From contig CAZSYX010000068.1 of the NCBI GenBank assembly GCA_964610575.1, forward strand, positions 1-17,534: DNA of 17,534 nucleotides, in the 5' to 3' direction. The stretch is from JADJWR01 sp964610575. Lineage in GTDB: Bacteria; Pseudomonadota; Gammaproteobacteria; Burkholderiales; Burkholderiaceae_F. Below are positions 8,824-16,024 of this stretch, in pieces. Position 1 is the first letter of the stretch, and each line of letters starts with the position of its first letter. Made by a program: the position numbers and the translations under genes. The notes under the pieces are model-generated. The model was not told where the DNA came from and ran no database searches. It worked only from the letters and a program-made list of their open reading frames with translations.

Positions 8824-9019
8824 AGCGCGGGCGGTGAGCTTCTCTGAAGCAGGGATGCTCGTGCGCCGCTTCAGCGCTCGAACGGGGAGACTGTGCGGCC
8901 ACCAACGGCGCGCAGCCCAGCAGAACCAGCGCAGCCGCCGCGCGCCGCAAAGGTCTGCGGCGTAGCTGGCCAACAGCCCTTTCGAACTGGCCGCCGCACC
9001 CGATCGGCATCGTGGCCAT
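8747..9019 (-). CDS. Small ORF with a signal-peptide-like N-terminus, possibly a gene remnant
   Basis: A 90-codon minus-strand frame starts at ATG 9019, preceded by AGGGGC (9026-9031) with six bases between, a good ribosome-binding site. The predicted N-terminus has a basic stretch (LRRRPLRR, residues 19-26), then a hydrophobic core ALVLLGCAPLVAA, then QS: an export signal, with VLLGC weakly resembling a lipobox. Beyond about residue 50 the sequence is basic, looks non-coding and runs antisense into the 3' end of the Mo-hydroxylase gene. It may be the 5' stub of an exported-protein gene whose body was lost, or chance. No family recognised. Confidence 0.22.
   Translation of the reverse strand: MATMPIGCGGQFERAVGQLRRRPLRRAAAALVLLGCAPLVAAQSPRSSAEAAHEHPCFREAHRPRFSRRFAAPRGSPARRAPAWPAWRCR
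8819..8875. repeat. Nested inverted repeats at the end of the Mo-hydroxylase gene
   Basis: GCTGAAGCG (8819-8827, covering the stop codon) is perfectly complementary to CGCTTCAGC (8867-8875). Inside the 39-base loop a second hairpin pairs GCTTC (8838-8842) with GAAGC (8846-8850). There is no T run, so a Rho-independent terminator is unlikely. It may act as an mRNA 3'-end structure. Confidence 0.3.
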
Positions 9020-9207
9020 GGCGTTGCCCCTGAAGAGTGCAAGGTACGGTTGCGATCGGTGCATTTCCTTGATCCATGAGGAATCACGGATGCATGGCGC
9101 GATCCACTCCGCGTTCAGGCGAGCCGAGCCTCCGCGTCGTGTGCCGCGCAACCACTATGCTGCTGCGCAACCCACATCTGCGCAGCATTCACCGAACGAG
9201 GTACCTC
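8824..9207. other. Gap of 384 bases between the Mo-hydroxylase and cysteine-hydrolase genes
   Basis: On the plus strand I see no convincing gene. The only candidate is an upstream extension of the hydrolase frame from ATG 9076, whose 44 residues look unlike protein and are not part of the family. The gap holds the inverted repeats at its left end and the minus-strand signal-peptide ORF. No clear promoter for the hydrolase could be identified. Confidence 0.5.
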
Positions 9208-9756
9208 ATGCAGACCGCATTGCTGCTGATCGACATCCAGAACGACTACTTCCCGGGCGGCGCGATGGAACTGGCCGGAAGCCCCGAAGCCGGTCAGCGG
9301 GCAGCGGCGCTGCTGGCGTCATTCCGCGGCAAGGGGCTGCCGGTGATCCACGTGCAGCACATCTCGACGCGGCCGGGCGCCACGTTCTTCCTGCCCGACA
9401 CCCGGGGCGTCGAGATCCACGAATGTGTCGCACCGCAAACGGGCGAGACGGTCATCCGCAAGCACTTTCCGAACAGCTTTCGCGAGACTCCGCTGCTCGA
9501 TCACCTGCGCGGGCGGAAGATCGACACGCTGGTGATCGGCGGCATGATGACCCACATGTGCGTCGACACGACGGTGCGCGCCGCCTTCGACCTCGGCTTC
9601 GCCAACCAGCTGGCGCACGACGCATGTGCGACGCGGGCGCTGTCCTTCGGCGGTTCGACCGTCACTGCGACCGACGTGCAGACCGCGTTCATCGCCTCGC
9701 TGAACGGGCTCTTCGCCAAGGTGCAGTCGGCCGGCGAGATTTGCAGCCGGCTGTAG
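9208..9756 (+). CDS. Isochorismatase-family cysteine hydrolase
   Basis: A 182-residue single-domain cysteine hydrolase of the isochorismatase/nicotinamidase superfamily. The catalytic triad is visible: Asp9 in LLLIDIQNDYF, Lys85 in VIRKHFPNSF, and Cys118 in GGMMTHMCVD, with the usual cis-peptide-type loop (GGMMTHMC). Members hydrolyse amides or vinyl ethers; the substrate cannot be told here. Nicotinamidase-type metal ligands are not evident, so a generic cysteine hydrolase is the safer call. The start is ATG at 9208 with GAGG at 9198-9201 six bases upstream, placing the first strand (TALLLIDIQ) where the family begins. It stands alone, convergent with the SAF-domain gene and sharing a terminator with it. 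It could process a product of the neighbouring Mo hydroxylase, but that is only proximity. Confidence 0.93.
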   Translation: MQTALLLIDIQNDYFPGGAMELAGSPEAGQRAAALLASFRGKGLPVIHVQHISTRPGATFFLPDTRGVEIHECVAPQTGETVIRKHFPNSFRETPLLDHLRGRKIDTLVIGGMMTHMCVDTTVRAAFDLGFANQLAHDACATRALSFGGSTVTATDVQTAFIASLNGLFAKVQSAGEICSRL

Positions 9757-9800
9757 TCAGGCTCCGCCCGGAGCTTCCTGCCCTTGCCCGAGAAAAGAAG

Positions 9801-9822
9801 ACGCCGCCGGATCCGGCGGCGT
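9801..9822. terminator. Bidirectional Rho-independent terminator
   Basis: A perfect 22-bp palindrome centred on GGATCC, with GC-rich arms (ACGCCGCCGG and its complement). On the plus side it is followed by TTCTTGTTCT; on the minus side by TCTTCTTTTC. It lies between two convergent genes, 44 bases after the cysteine-hydrolase stop and 22 bases after the stop of the SAF-domain oxidoreductase, so it probably ends both transcripts. Confidence 0.8.
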
Positions 9823-9844
9823 TCTTGTTCTGCGCCTTTGACTT

Positions 9845-11194
9845 CTACCGCCGCGCCGGGGCGAACAGCGCTTCCATCTCGCGCCGGACCCGGTATGCGG
9901 GCAGGCTTTCGTCCATCTTGACATCGGCCCACGACACCGACTGGCCCTTTTTCACGTCGCGAACCAGCTTGACGTTGTGCGCCAGCCCGAGCGGCAGGCC
10001 GCCGAAGGCGAGCGACCTTTCCGCCTGGAACAGCTTGCCCCACACGGTGTAGCCGCCTTCGCCGTCGAGGACTTCACCCGCCTTCAGGTCGCGCTTGGCG
10101 GTGGCCACGACGTCAGCGTTGAAGCAGGTTGCCACGCCGGTGGGCTCGCGGCGCAGGCCGACGGAAGCCACCGAGATGCCGAGCTCGAGCCCGATCAGGT
10201 GCCAGCGCTTGTACAGGCACGCATAGCGACCGGTCGGATCGGTGCGCACCATGTATTCCTTGAAGCAGTTGCGGATGTACTCGGTTTCGCCTTCGAAGAC
10301 CACGAAGACGCCCATGCGGATGTCGTAGGGAATGACGCGGCCGTCCGTCTCCAGCGACGAAATCACCTCGACCTGCCCCTTCTGATACAGCACGCCGCCT
10401 TCGGCGATCGGGCGACAGACGAACGGAATGTCGTCAACCGATGCTGGCGGGAAGGTCAGGCCGTCCGGCGGCGCGACCAGGCCGGTCGCATTGCACACCG
10501 CAGTGCTCTCGATCGATGGCTTCGAGCCGTCGAGGAAGGAGTTGAACATCTTCGGGTTCAGCCCGCCGATGCGCGCCTGCTCTGGGGTCAGGCCCCAGTT
10601 GTTCCACACCGTGTCCGGCGTCGACTCGGCGAAGTGCGGTAGCCACTTGTGGCCGCGGCCCGCGGCGACGACCGGGAATCCGCAGGCACGGGCCCAGTCG
10701 ACCAGATCGCAGATCAGCCCGGGCTGGTCGCCATAGGCGAGGCTATAGACGACGCCCGCGTCGCCGGCCCTGCGGGCCAGCAGCGGGCCGCAGAACGCAT
10801 CGGCTTCGACCGTCACGTTGACGACGTGCTTGCCGTGCGCGAATGCGCCGAGGCAATGCTCGACCGCGGCCGGTGGATTGCCGGTGCACTCGACGATGAT
10901 GTCGATCCTCGGGTGCGCAACCAGTTGTTGCCAGTCGTCGCCCAGATGCGTGTTGCCCTTTGCGAGCGCATCGTCCAGCGACGCCGCGCCGAACTGCTCA
11001 GGCTTCCAGCCGACGCGCTCGAGGTTGGTCCGCGCGGCTGCAGGTGAAAGATCGGCGATGCCGACCAGATGCACGCCCGGCGTGCTGCGGACCTGCGCCA
11101 GATACATGGCGCCGAACTTGCCCGCGCCGATCAGGCCGACGCGCAGCGGCTTGCCGTCAGCGGCGCGCGCCGCCAGCATGCGATATAGGTTCAC
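9845..11194 (-). CDS. SAF-domain, homoserine-dehydrogenase-like NAD(P) oxidoreductase
   Basis: A 449-residue protein. The N-terminal Rossmann fold has GLIGAGKFG at 20-28, and the next part resembles the NAD-binding half of homoserine dehydrogenase (IDIIVECTGNPPAAVEH). A central catalytic-like region follows. The C-terminal ~110 residues look like a SAF domain (RDLKAGEVLDGEGGYTVWGK ... VRDVKKGQSVSWADVK), which is why such proteins are often mislabelled FlgA. The start is GTG at 11194, with AGGAGGAG six bases upstream. Substrate unknown; relatives occur in sugar-acid catabolic clusters, and remnants of a DUF1537 kinase and probably of a threonate-type dehydrogenase lie directly upstream. It may be the intact survivor of such a locus, or have an unrelated role. 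Confidence 0.9.
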   Translation of the reverse strand: MNLYRMLAARAADGKPLRVGLIGAGKFGAMYLAQVRSTPGVHLVGIADLSPAAARTNLERVGWKPEQFGAASLDDALAKGNTHLGDDWQQLVAHPRIDIIVECTGNPPAAVEHCLGAFAHGKHVVNVTVEADAFCGPLLARRAGDAGVVYSLAYGDQPGLICDLVDWARACGFPVVAAGRGHKWLPHFAESTPDTVWNNWGLTPEQARIGGLNPKMFNSFLDGSKPSIESTAVCNATGLVAPPDGLTFPPASVDDIPFVCRPIAEGGVLYQKGQVEVISSLETDGRVIPYDIRMGVFVVFEGETEYIRNCFKEYMVRTDPTGRYACLYKRWHLIGLELGISVASVGLRREPTGVATCFNADVVATAKRDLKAGEVLDGEGGYTVWGKLFQAERSLAFGGLPLGLAHNVKLVRDVKKGQSVSWADVKMDESLPAYRVRREMEALFAPARR

Positions 11195-11219
11195 TTCAGA
11201 CTCCTCCTCTGGCTCGGCG

Positions 11220-11648
11220 TCAGCCGCCTGACTTCGGCAGCGAGACGCCTTCGTGGAACACCATTACCGCAGCGTCGTCGCGGCGCGCGTGGCCGGCGCC
11301 GCTGGCGCCCTCCGTTGCAAAGCCATTGCCCCAGTGAGCACGATCCAGCCGCCAGCCTATCTCCACGCCGGGCGAGAAAGGCAGCACACGAACGGGAACC
11401 GAGAGCCCAATCAAACCGGTGAACTCGCCGGTCCCGCGCAACTCGACTGCCCAATCGCTCCAGCCTTTCTCGGCGAATTGCGCTTGCCATGCGTCGATAC
11501 TTGCATCGCTCGCTTGTCGGCTGAGCGTCGACGGGAAATATTCCATGATGGCCCGATCGGCGTTCATCGCGGCGAACGCAGTCCGATCGGAATCCCGCCA
11601 CTGTCGCAACCGAAGCCTCTCCGTTTCGAACTCGATCGGATGGACCAT
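11220..11648 (-). pseudogene. Truncated GNAT acetyltransferase fused to a foreign C-terminal tail
   Basis: Residues 1-113 match a RimJ/RimL-type GNAT N-acetyltransferase: FETERLRLRQWRDSDRTAF near the start, GLIGL at 78-82, and VEIGWRLDRAHWGNGFATEG at 95-114, the family's acetyl-CoA-binding segment. Here the family continues for another 50-60 residues (final strands and helix), which are missing. Instead there is SGAGHARRDDAAVMVFHEGV and a stop at residue 142. That tail resembles the C-terminus of 3-hydroxyisobutyrate/L-threonate dehydrogenases (GxxxxDDAAVxxxxxGVxLP); this comparison is from memory and moderate. The junction is near 11300-11310. The start is ATG 11648, with only a weak ribosome site. 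It ends 25 bases before the SAF-domain gene and has lower GC than its neighbours. Probably non-functional. Confidence 0.72.
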
Positions 11649-11777
11649 GAATTCCGCGCAGGCCGTGTCCTCTGATGGGACATTGTCGCGTTGGGCAGAT
11701 GAGCCCGCAATCGGCGCGGACTGCAAGACGAGACACTGGATGTCACAAGCGGCAGATCGAAGACCAAAGGAGAGCGT

Positions 11778-12131
11778 GTCACGAGCCCTTTGCCGGGCTG
11801 CATTGCCGACGACCTCACCGGCGCCACCGGTCTTGCCGGGACCATCGCGCTCACCGGGCTTTCGGCAGTACAGGTCAATGGCGTGCCGGAGGCAGACCTC
11901 GCGATCGACCCGGCGGATGCCGTCGTCGTGGCACTGAAGTCGCGCACGGTCCAGGCGTCCGTCGGCGAGGCGCTGCTGTCGGACACCGGCGTGCGCACGC
12001 ACCCGCCTGCGGCAGATGCGGTCGAGGAACTCGTAGCCACCGCCCGCCTGTACCTCTTGCTGCGGCACGAGCGAGTGCGTCCGCTGAGCGAGGAGCAGGT
12101 CGCGGAGCTGCGCCGACGCTATCCGAGCTGA
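11778..12131 (+). pseudogene. N-terminal remnant of a DUF1537 four-carbon acid-sugar kinase, chimeric
   Basis: From 11778 the frame reads VTSPLPGCIADDLTGATGLA, then TGLSAVQVNGVP and DAVVVALKSRT. This is the N-terminal signature of the DUF1537 family (OtnK/DtnK), ATP-dependent kinases of threonate, erythronate and related acid sugars, normally over 400 residues. Similarity stops near KSRTVQAS (about 11955). The frame stays open, with strong G/C third positions, through an unrelated tail ending LSEEQVAELRRRYPS. The family start is lost: a strong ribosome site AAAGGAG (11766-11772) precedes GTC where ATG or GTG is expected. A GTG at 11776 is out of frame by two bases, as if TC had been inserted after it. 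Only TTG 11790 could start in frame. The usual D of GATD is G. A decayed gene. Confidence 0.65.
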
Positions 12132-12260
12132 AGACGCCCCCGAGTCGCGCACACCCGGGTAGCAGCGAGCCGGCCTGCGCGATTGAGTATCATGCGCGGC
12201 TTTCATCAGCCGTCGCCCTCCTGCATCGCGTCGGCATTCAACGTCATAAGGAGCCACGCC

Positions 12261-12899
12261 GTGCGCAGTCTCGTTCTCAGTGCAGCAATCGCCATCACGT
12301 CTGCCCTTGCATTGCCTGTCGCCGCCCAGACCGGGTCGGTGGTGACCAGTTCGGCGCCGGGCAAGGGCGCCATCGCCGAAACGGTCAAGGTCCAGGCCAC
12401 TGTCACCGCCATCGACAAGACAACGCGCGAGGTCAAGCTGAAGGGCCCGCAGGGCGAGGAGCAGACGGTAACGGCCGGTCCGGAGGTTAAGAACTTCGAC
12501 CAGATCAAGGTCGGCGACGTGGTCACTGTCGAGTACCTGCGGGCTCTGGCGCTCGAACTGAAGAAGGGCGGTGGCCTGATCGTCCAGCGCACCGAGCAGG
12601 CGGGTGGCGCTGCCGCCAAGCCGGGCGAGAAGCCGGCGGGCGCCGTTGGCCGCCAGGTCAAGGTCGTGGCCGATGTCGTCGATGTCGATCCGGCCAAGCA
12701 GACGATCAAGCTCAAGGGTCCGCAGCGCACCGTGGACCTGCACATCGCCGACCCCGAGCAGTTCAAGCGCGTCGCCAAGGGCGACCAGGTCGAGGCGACC
12801 TTCACCGAGGCGGTCGCCGTCGCCGTCACGCCCGCGACCAAGGGCGCGGCCCCGGCGGCCAAGACTGAAGAGAAGAAGAAGCCCAAGGGCGGCTGCTGA
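12261..12899 (+). CDS. Secreted protein with two tandem related domains, function unknown
   Basis: A 212-residue protein starting at GTG 12261, with AAGGAG at 12248-12253 seven bases upstream. An ATG lies far upstream, but this GTG gives a clean signal peptide: basic MRS, hydrophobic core, cleavage probably after PVAA around residue 22. Two related segments follow: 42-100 (VKVQATVTAIDKTTREVKLKGP...IKVGDVVTVEY) and 133-190 (VKVVADVVDVDPAKQTIKLKGP...VAKGDQVEATF). They share V-D-x-T/K-x-x-x-x-KLKGPQ and a K-GD-V motif, an internal duplication of a small beta-rich module. A Gly/Ala/Pro/Lys linker joins them. The Lys-rich tail ends in Gly-Gly-Cys, leaving one terminal cysteine. Likely periplasmic. 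I recall similar hypothetical proteins in betaproteobacteria but no function. Flanked by its own terminator. Confidence 0.85.
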   Translation: MRSLVLSAAIAITSALALPVAAQTGSVVTSSAPGKGAIAETVKVQATVTAIDKTTREVKLKGPQGEEQTVTAGPEVKNFDQIKVGDVVTVEYLRALALELKKGGGLIVQRTEQAGGAAAKPGEKPAGAVGRQVKVVADVVDVDPAKQTIKLKGPQRTVDLHIADPEQFKRVAKGDQVEATFTEAVAVAVTPATKGAAPAAKTEEKKKPKGGC

Positions 12900-12940
12900 T
12901 CGGCCTCCCCCGCCGCGCTGCCCACGACAGCGGCAGCCAC

Positions 12941-12971
12941 GAATCGCCCGGGCCCCATGCCTGGGCGATTC
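12941..12971 (+). terminator. Rho-independent-type terminator after the two-repeat secreted protein
   Basis: A 12-bp stem with one G-U pair: GAATCGCCCGGG (12941-12952) with CCTGGGCGATTC (12960-12971), a 7-base loop CCCCATG, then TGTTTATG. It lies 42 bases after the stop codon. The T tract is short but the stem is strong. The reverse strand could also end the potassium-channel transcript, about 100 bases away. Confidence 0.72.
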
Positions 12972-13073
12972 TGTTTATGCCTGCACCCTCCCGAATGGCC
13001 CACCGCTTCGATCGGCGAGCCACGCACCGGCCCGTCGGGCGCGGAACGCCGCTCGCCCAACGCTGATCGGCAA

Positions 13074-14789
13074 CTACGACGTCTTGCCTTGCGCGTTGCC
13101 GCCGTCGCCGGCCAGCAGTCGTCCCACCCAGGTGCGTGAAGGCTCGCGCCCGGTGCGCAGGTAGTCGATGGCGATGTCGTCGGCGAGCGTGCGCCGCTGC
13201 AGACCTTCGACACCCGCGTCGCCAGCAAACAGAATCCTGTCGCCGGCCTGAAGCGCTGTGTGCTCCTCAGGCAGCGGTACGTCGCGGCCCTGGGAGCGCA
13301 GCAGCAGCGGCACCGCCTTCAGCCGTCGCAGCCGGTCGTCGGGGTCCTGCAGCAGGTGCATCAGCGTCAGCGGCGGCTCGGGCTTCTCGAGCAGGGCGTG
13401 CCGCGCGCCGAGCAGCGCGGTATCGCAGGTGATCGCCCAGGTGTGCGGCACCTTCTCGCCGACCACGTCGCGCAGCCGGCCGGCGACCCCTGCCGCCCAC
13501 ACGTTGTCCTGCGTGCGGCCCACCAGGAGGAAGCGGTTCAGCAGCGGCGTGGTCAGCTGCTGCACGATCTCGTTGGTCATCACCGCCGACTGCACGAACT
13601 CCATGTCGGCGCGCGCCGCCTCGATCAGGCTGCGGTTGCCGGCGTGGTTCTGGCGGATCACCACGAACAGCTTGCGCCGCAGGCGCCGCGCGTTGTTGAC
13701 GATCGCCAGGTTGTTGGCGTCGACGTTGGTGCCGGCCACCAGGCCGCAGGCCTCCTCGATCCCCGCCCTGCGCAGCACGTCCTCGGCCAGCGCCGTGCCG
13801 AGGATGCCTTCTTCGTCGCCGCACTGCGCCGGGTCGATATCGATCGCCTTGCAGCTCAGGCCGGCGGCATGGAACGCAGCGGCGACCGCGTGGCCGAAGC
13901 GGCCGTAGCCGGCGATCACCCAGTGCCCGCGCGGCGCCTCGATGCGCGGCGGCGGCTTCTCGCCCGGCACGCCGCTGAGCCAGTCCTCCAGCCGCAGCAC
14001 GTCGGCCTTCGCCAGCGCCAACTGCAGGTTGAAGGCCAGCGCCTCGTACGGGTTGACGATGATGACGTCGCCGATCGTCTCCAGAGTCTCGCGCGCGCCC
14101 TGCGACTTCACCCGCGCCAGCAGCGGCAGCCGCGGCGCCAGCACGCGCGCGTCGATGACGATCGCCTGGTTGACCTCGTCGCCGCCGGTGAGCGCCACCA
14201 GGCCGGCGCAGTTCGCCTTCCGCACGCCCGCCGCCTCGAGGACGTCGGGCGACCGCGCGTCGGCGATCAGCAGCGACGACGGCTGGCGCGTGTCGAGCAC
14301 CAGATGCGGCTGCGCCCGCTCCGGGTCACTTTCGAGGACGACGGTGGCGAAGCCGATCTCGTCAAGCGCGGAGACCAGCCGGCGGCCACTCTGCCCGTAG
14401 CCACAGACGATGAAGAACGGGTCGGCCAGCCTGCGCACGCGCGCTTCGAAACGATGACGGGCAATCGCCGCCCGGAACGCCGGCTGCCTTGTCAGGCCGA
14501 AGATCGAGCCCAGCATGTAGGTCCAGCCGATGACGGTCAGGTAGATGCTGAAAGTCATCCACAGCCGCTGCGCGTAGGAAAACGGGTAAGGGATCTCGCC
14601 GAAGCCGATCGTGGTGGCCGTGTAGGTCATCACGTAGAAGGCGTCGAACAGGCTCATCCGCCAGGGCTGGCCTTCCGGGTCGGTGCCCGGCATCATCACC
14701 AGGCCGAAGATCGCGATCGCGTAGACGGCGATGACGATGATGATCGGCGCGCGCAGCCGGCGCAGGATCAGGACCAGGATGTCGGACAT
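13074..14789 (-). CDS. Two-TM potassium channel with tandem RCK (TrkA-N) domains
   Basis: A 571-residue inner-membrane protein. TM1 is roughly 14-34, a pore helix lies around 44-58, the selectivity filter is TTIGFG (59-64) and TM2 is about 76-98. Two cytoplasmic RCK/TrkA-N regions follow, each opening with a nucleotide-binding glycine motif: GYGQSG (130-135) and GYGRFG (294-299). A C-terminal RCK_C-like part contains LPEEHTALQAGDRILFAGD. This matches the design of MthK/GsuK-type channels, GsuK having both RCK domains in one chain. It probably passes K+ under control of nucleotides or ions binding the RCK ring. The filter is TIGFG instead of TVGYG, a tolerated variant. The start is ATG 14789 with no strong ribosome site. 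It lies 45 bases downstream of the DUF6394 gene on the same strand, so translation may depend on it. Confidence 0.93.
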   Translation of the reverse strand: MSDILVLILRRLRAPIIIVIAVYAIAIFGLVMMPGTDPEGQPWRMSLFDAFYVMTYTATTIGFGEIPYPFSYAQRLWMTFSIYLTVIGWTYMLGSIFGLTRQPAFRAAIARHRFEARVRRLADPFFIVCGYGQSGRRLVSALDEIGFATVVLESDPERAQPHLVLDTRQPSSLLIADARSPDVLEAAGVRKANCAGLVALTGGDEVNQAIVIDARVLAPRLPLLARVKSQGARETLETIGDVIIVNPYEALAFNLQLALAKADVLRLEDWLSGVPGEKPPPRIEAPRGHWVIAGYGRFGHAVAAAFHAAGLSCKAIDIDPAQCGDEEGILGTALAEDVLRRAGIEEACGLVAGTNVDANNLAIVNNARRLRRKLFVVIRQNHAGNRSLIEAARADMEFVQSAVMTNEIVQQLTTPLLNRFLLVGRTQDNVWAAGVAGRLRDVVGEKVPHTWAITCDTALLGARHALLEKPEPPLTLMHLLQDPDDRLRRLKAVPLLLRSQGRDVPLPEEHTALQAGDRILFAGDAGVEGLQRRTLADDIAIDYLRTGREPSRTWVGRLLAGDGGNAQGKTS

Positions 14790-14834
14790 CGTCGACGTGC
14801 CGCGGTTCGGGACGCGCCTGCCGGCTGCCGCGGC

Positions 14835-15218
14835 TCAGCGCGTGCGGCGCAGCGTCTCGCCGATCATCAGCGCCACCGAGATGAAGTTCGCCGCCAGCGC
14901 GCCGCCGGCCAGGGACACCACAGTCGCCATCACCTCGCCCTCGGTGGGGAGCTTGGCCACCTGCGCCGCCCAGAACCAGACGACCGAGGCGCCGATCAAC
15001 TGGATCACCGCGACGATGCTGGTGGCCAGGTGCACGGCCCCGATGTGCGTGCGGTCGCCGAACTTCAGCGTCATCGCGATCAGGTTCACCACCAGGGTGG
15101 CGGCCAGCTCCAGCTCGTGGTGGTGCTTCGGGTTGTCGATCTCGCCGATGAAGAAGCCGAAGTTCAGCGTGAACGACAGGATGACGAAGGCACCGAAGAT
15201 GACTTTTTCGAGGTTCAT
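14835..15218 (-). CDS. DUF6394-family membrane protein
   Basis: A 127-residue integral membrane protein with four predicted hydrophobic segments (about 4-25, 37-53, 61-86, 98-121). The first loop carries NPKHHHELELA with three consecutive histidines (32-34) next to acidic residues, a possible ion-sensing patch (inference). I recognise it as DUF6394, a family of unknown function. The start is ATG 15218 with AGGGAGAG just upstream. It is followed after 45 bases by the RCK potassium channel and preceded by the TIGR02117-type gene, all on one strand. The pairing suggests an auxiliary role for the channel, unproven. Confidence 0.88.
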   Translation of the reverse strand: MNLEKVIFGAFVILSFTLNFGFFIGEIDNPKHHHELELAATLVVNLIAMTLKFGDRTHIGAVHLATSIVAVIQLIGASVVWFWAAQVAKLPTEGEVMATVVSLAGGALAANFISVALMIGETLRRTR

Positions 15219-15299
15219 TTTCTCTCCCTGCCGCCGCCTCTCCAGCCGGCGCGGCCTCCTTTCGCGGATCGTACGGGAGCCGCGGCGAGCGGTGGCGAT

Positions 15300-15980
15300 C
15301 TAGCTCAAGTGCCAGAACAGCGCCGTCTCGAACGGCGCCCAGGCGGCGGTGCGCACGCCGGCGCCCGCCAGCACGCGGCGGATCCACTCGTTGCAGGTCA
15401 GCCGCAGCGAGTAGCGGCCCCTGCCCTCGTAGAACGCGTCGGTGTCGAAGTAGCCGGGATCGTCGATGCGCCGCGGCCGGCCGCCGGCGTCGCGGGCGAA
15501 GCCGGCGCGCAGGCCGTCGACCAGCCGCGCGTACTGCGCGGGGCTCAGGTCGATGCGCTGCGCGCGGTAGTCCTGCGGCCGCGCGAGGTACTCGACGTGC
15601 ATCGCCGCCGGGCCGAGGCCCAGCAGGGCCGAGGCTGCCGTGCCCGGGCGCAGGTCGCGCCAGGTGCGGGTGCGGATGAAGAAGTCGCGGTCGCCCCAGC
15701 CGAAGGCGATCCACCCCAGCGGCGGCGCCGCCAGCCGCACTGCGTCGACGACCTCGCCGGGCGGAAGCTCCGCCCGCCAGTCGTACGGTGCCGCCGCGGG
15801 AAGCACCAGTTCGGCGTGGGCGCCGTTGGTGCGCAGGTAGACGGTGACGCCGCCGGCCTCGGGAGGTGTGGGCCGGAAGTCGCGGTTCACCGGCAGCAGG
15901 CCGAGCAGCAGCGCCAGCAGCACGTAGGCGAGCGGCGCGGCCGGCAGCGCCGCCGCCAGCCACAGCATCCATCGTCGCAT
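15300..15980 (-). CDS. TIGR02117/DUF2459-family exported protein
   Basis: A 226-residue protein with an N-terminal hydrophobic anchor or signal (about 4-30). The family hallmarks are TNGAHAELVLP (51-61, normally xNGxHTDxVxP), FGWGDRDFF (93-101) and CNEWIRRVL (196-204). The conserved His55 and Cys196 and the overall pattern recall papain/NlpC-like cysteine hydrolase folds, so an envelope-associated hydrolase is possible; this is inference, and the family has no assigned function. The Thr-Asp after the His is Ala-Glu here. ATG 15980 is chosen as it starts the basic-plus-hydrophobic N-terminus (MRRWMLW); no clear ribosome site is seen. It lies 44 bases after rpiA in the same direction, probably in one transcript. 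Confidence 0.87.
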   Translation of the reverse strand: MRRWMLWLAAALPAAPLAYVLLALLLGLLPVNRDFRPTPPEAGGVTVYLRTNGAHAELVLPAAAPYDWRAELPPGEVVDAVRLAAPPLGWIAFGWGDRDFFIRTRTWRDLRPGTAASALLGLGPAAMHVEYLARPQDYRAQRIDLSPAQYARLVDGLRAGFARDAGGRPRRIDDPGYFDTDAFYEGRGRYSLRLTCNEWIRRVLAGAGVRTAAWAPFETALFWHLS

Positions 15981-16024
15981 CAGCGCACGACGCAAGGGGT
16001 TCCGCAGGCCCGGCCGGCGCGAAC

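Noticed and set aside
6316..9087. 923-codon minus-strand open frame
   Set aside because: Antisense of the Mo hydroxylase and yggX; no motifs, Arg/His-rich.
9076..9207. Upstream start for the cysteine hydrolase at ATG 9076
   Set aside because: Adds 44 residues without family support; ATG 9208 has a well-spaced GAGG.
11649..12743. In-frame upstream extension of the GNAT ORF on the minus strand
   Set aside because: Crosses the divergent gap, the kinase stub and the secreted-protein gene antisense; the GNAT family begins at ATG 11648.
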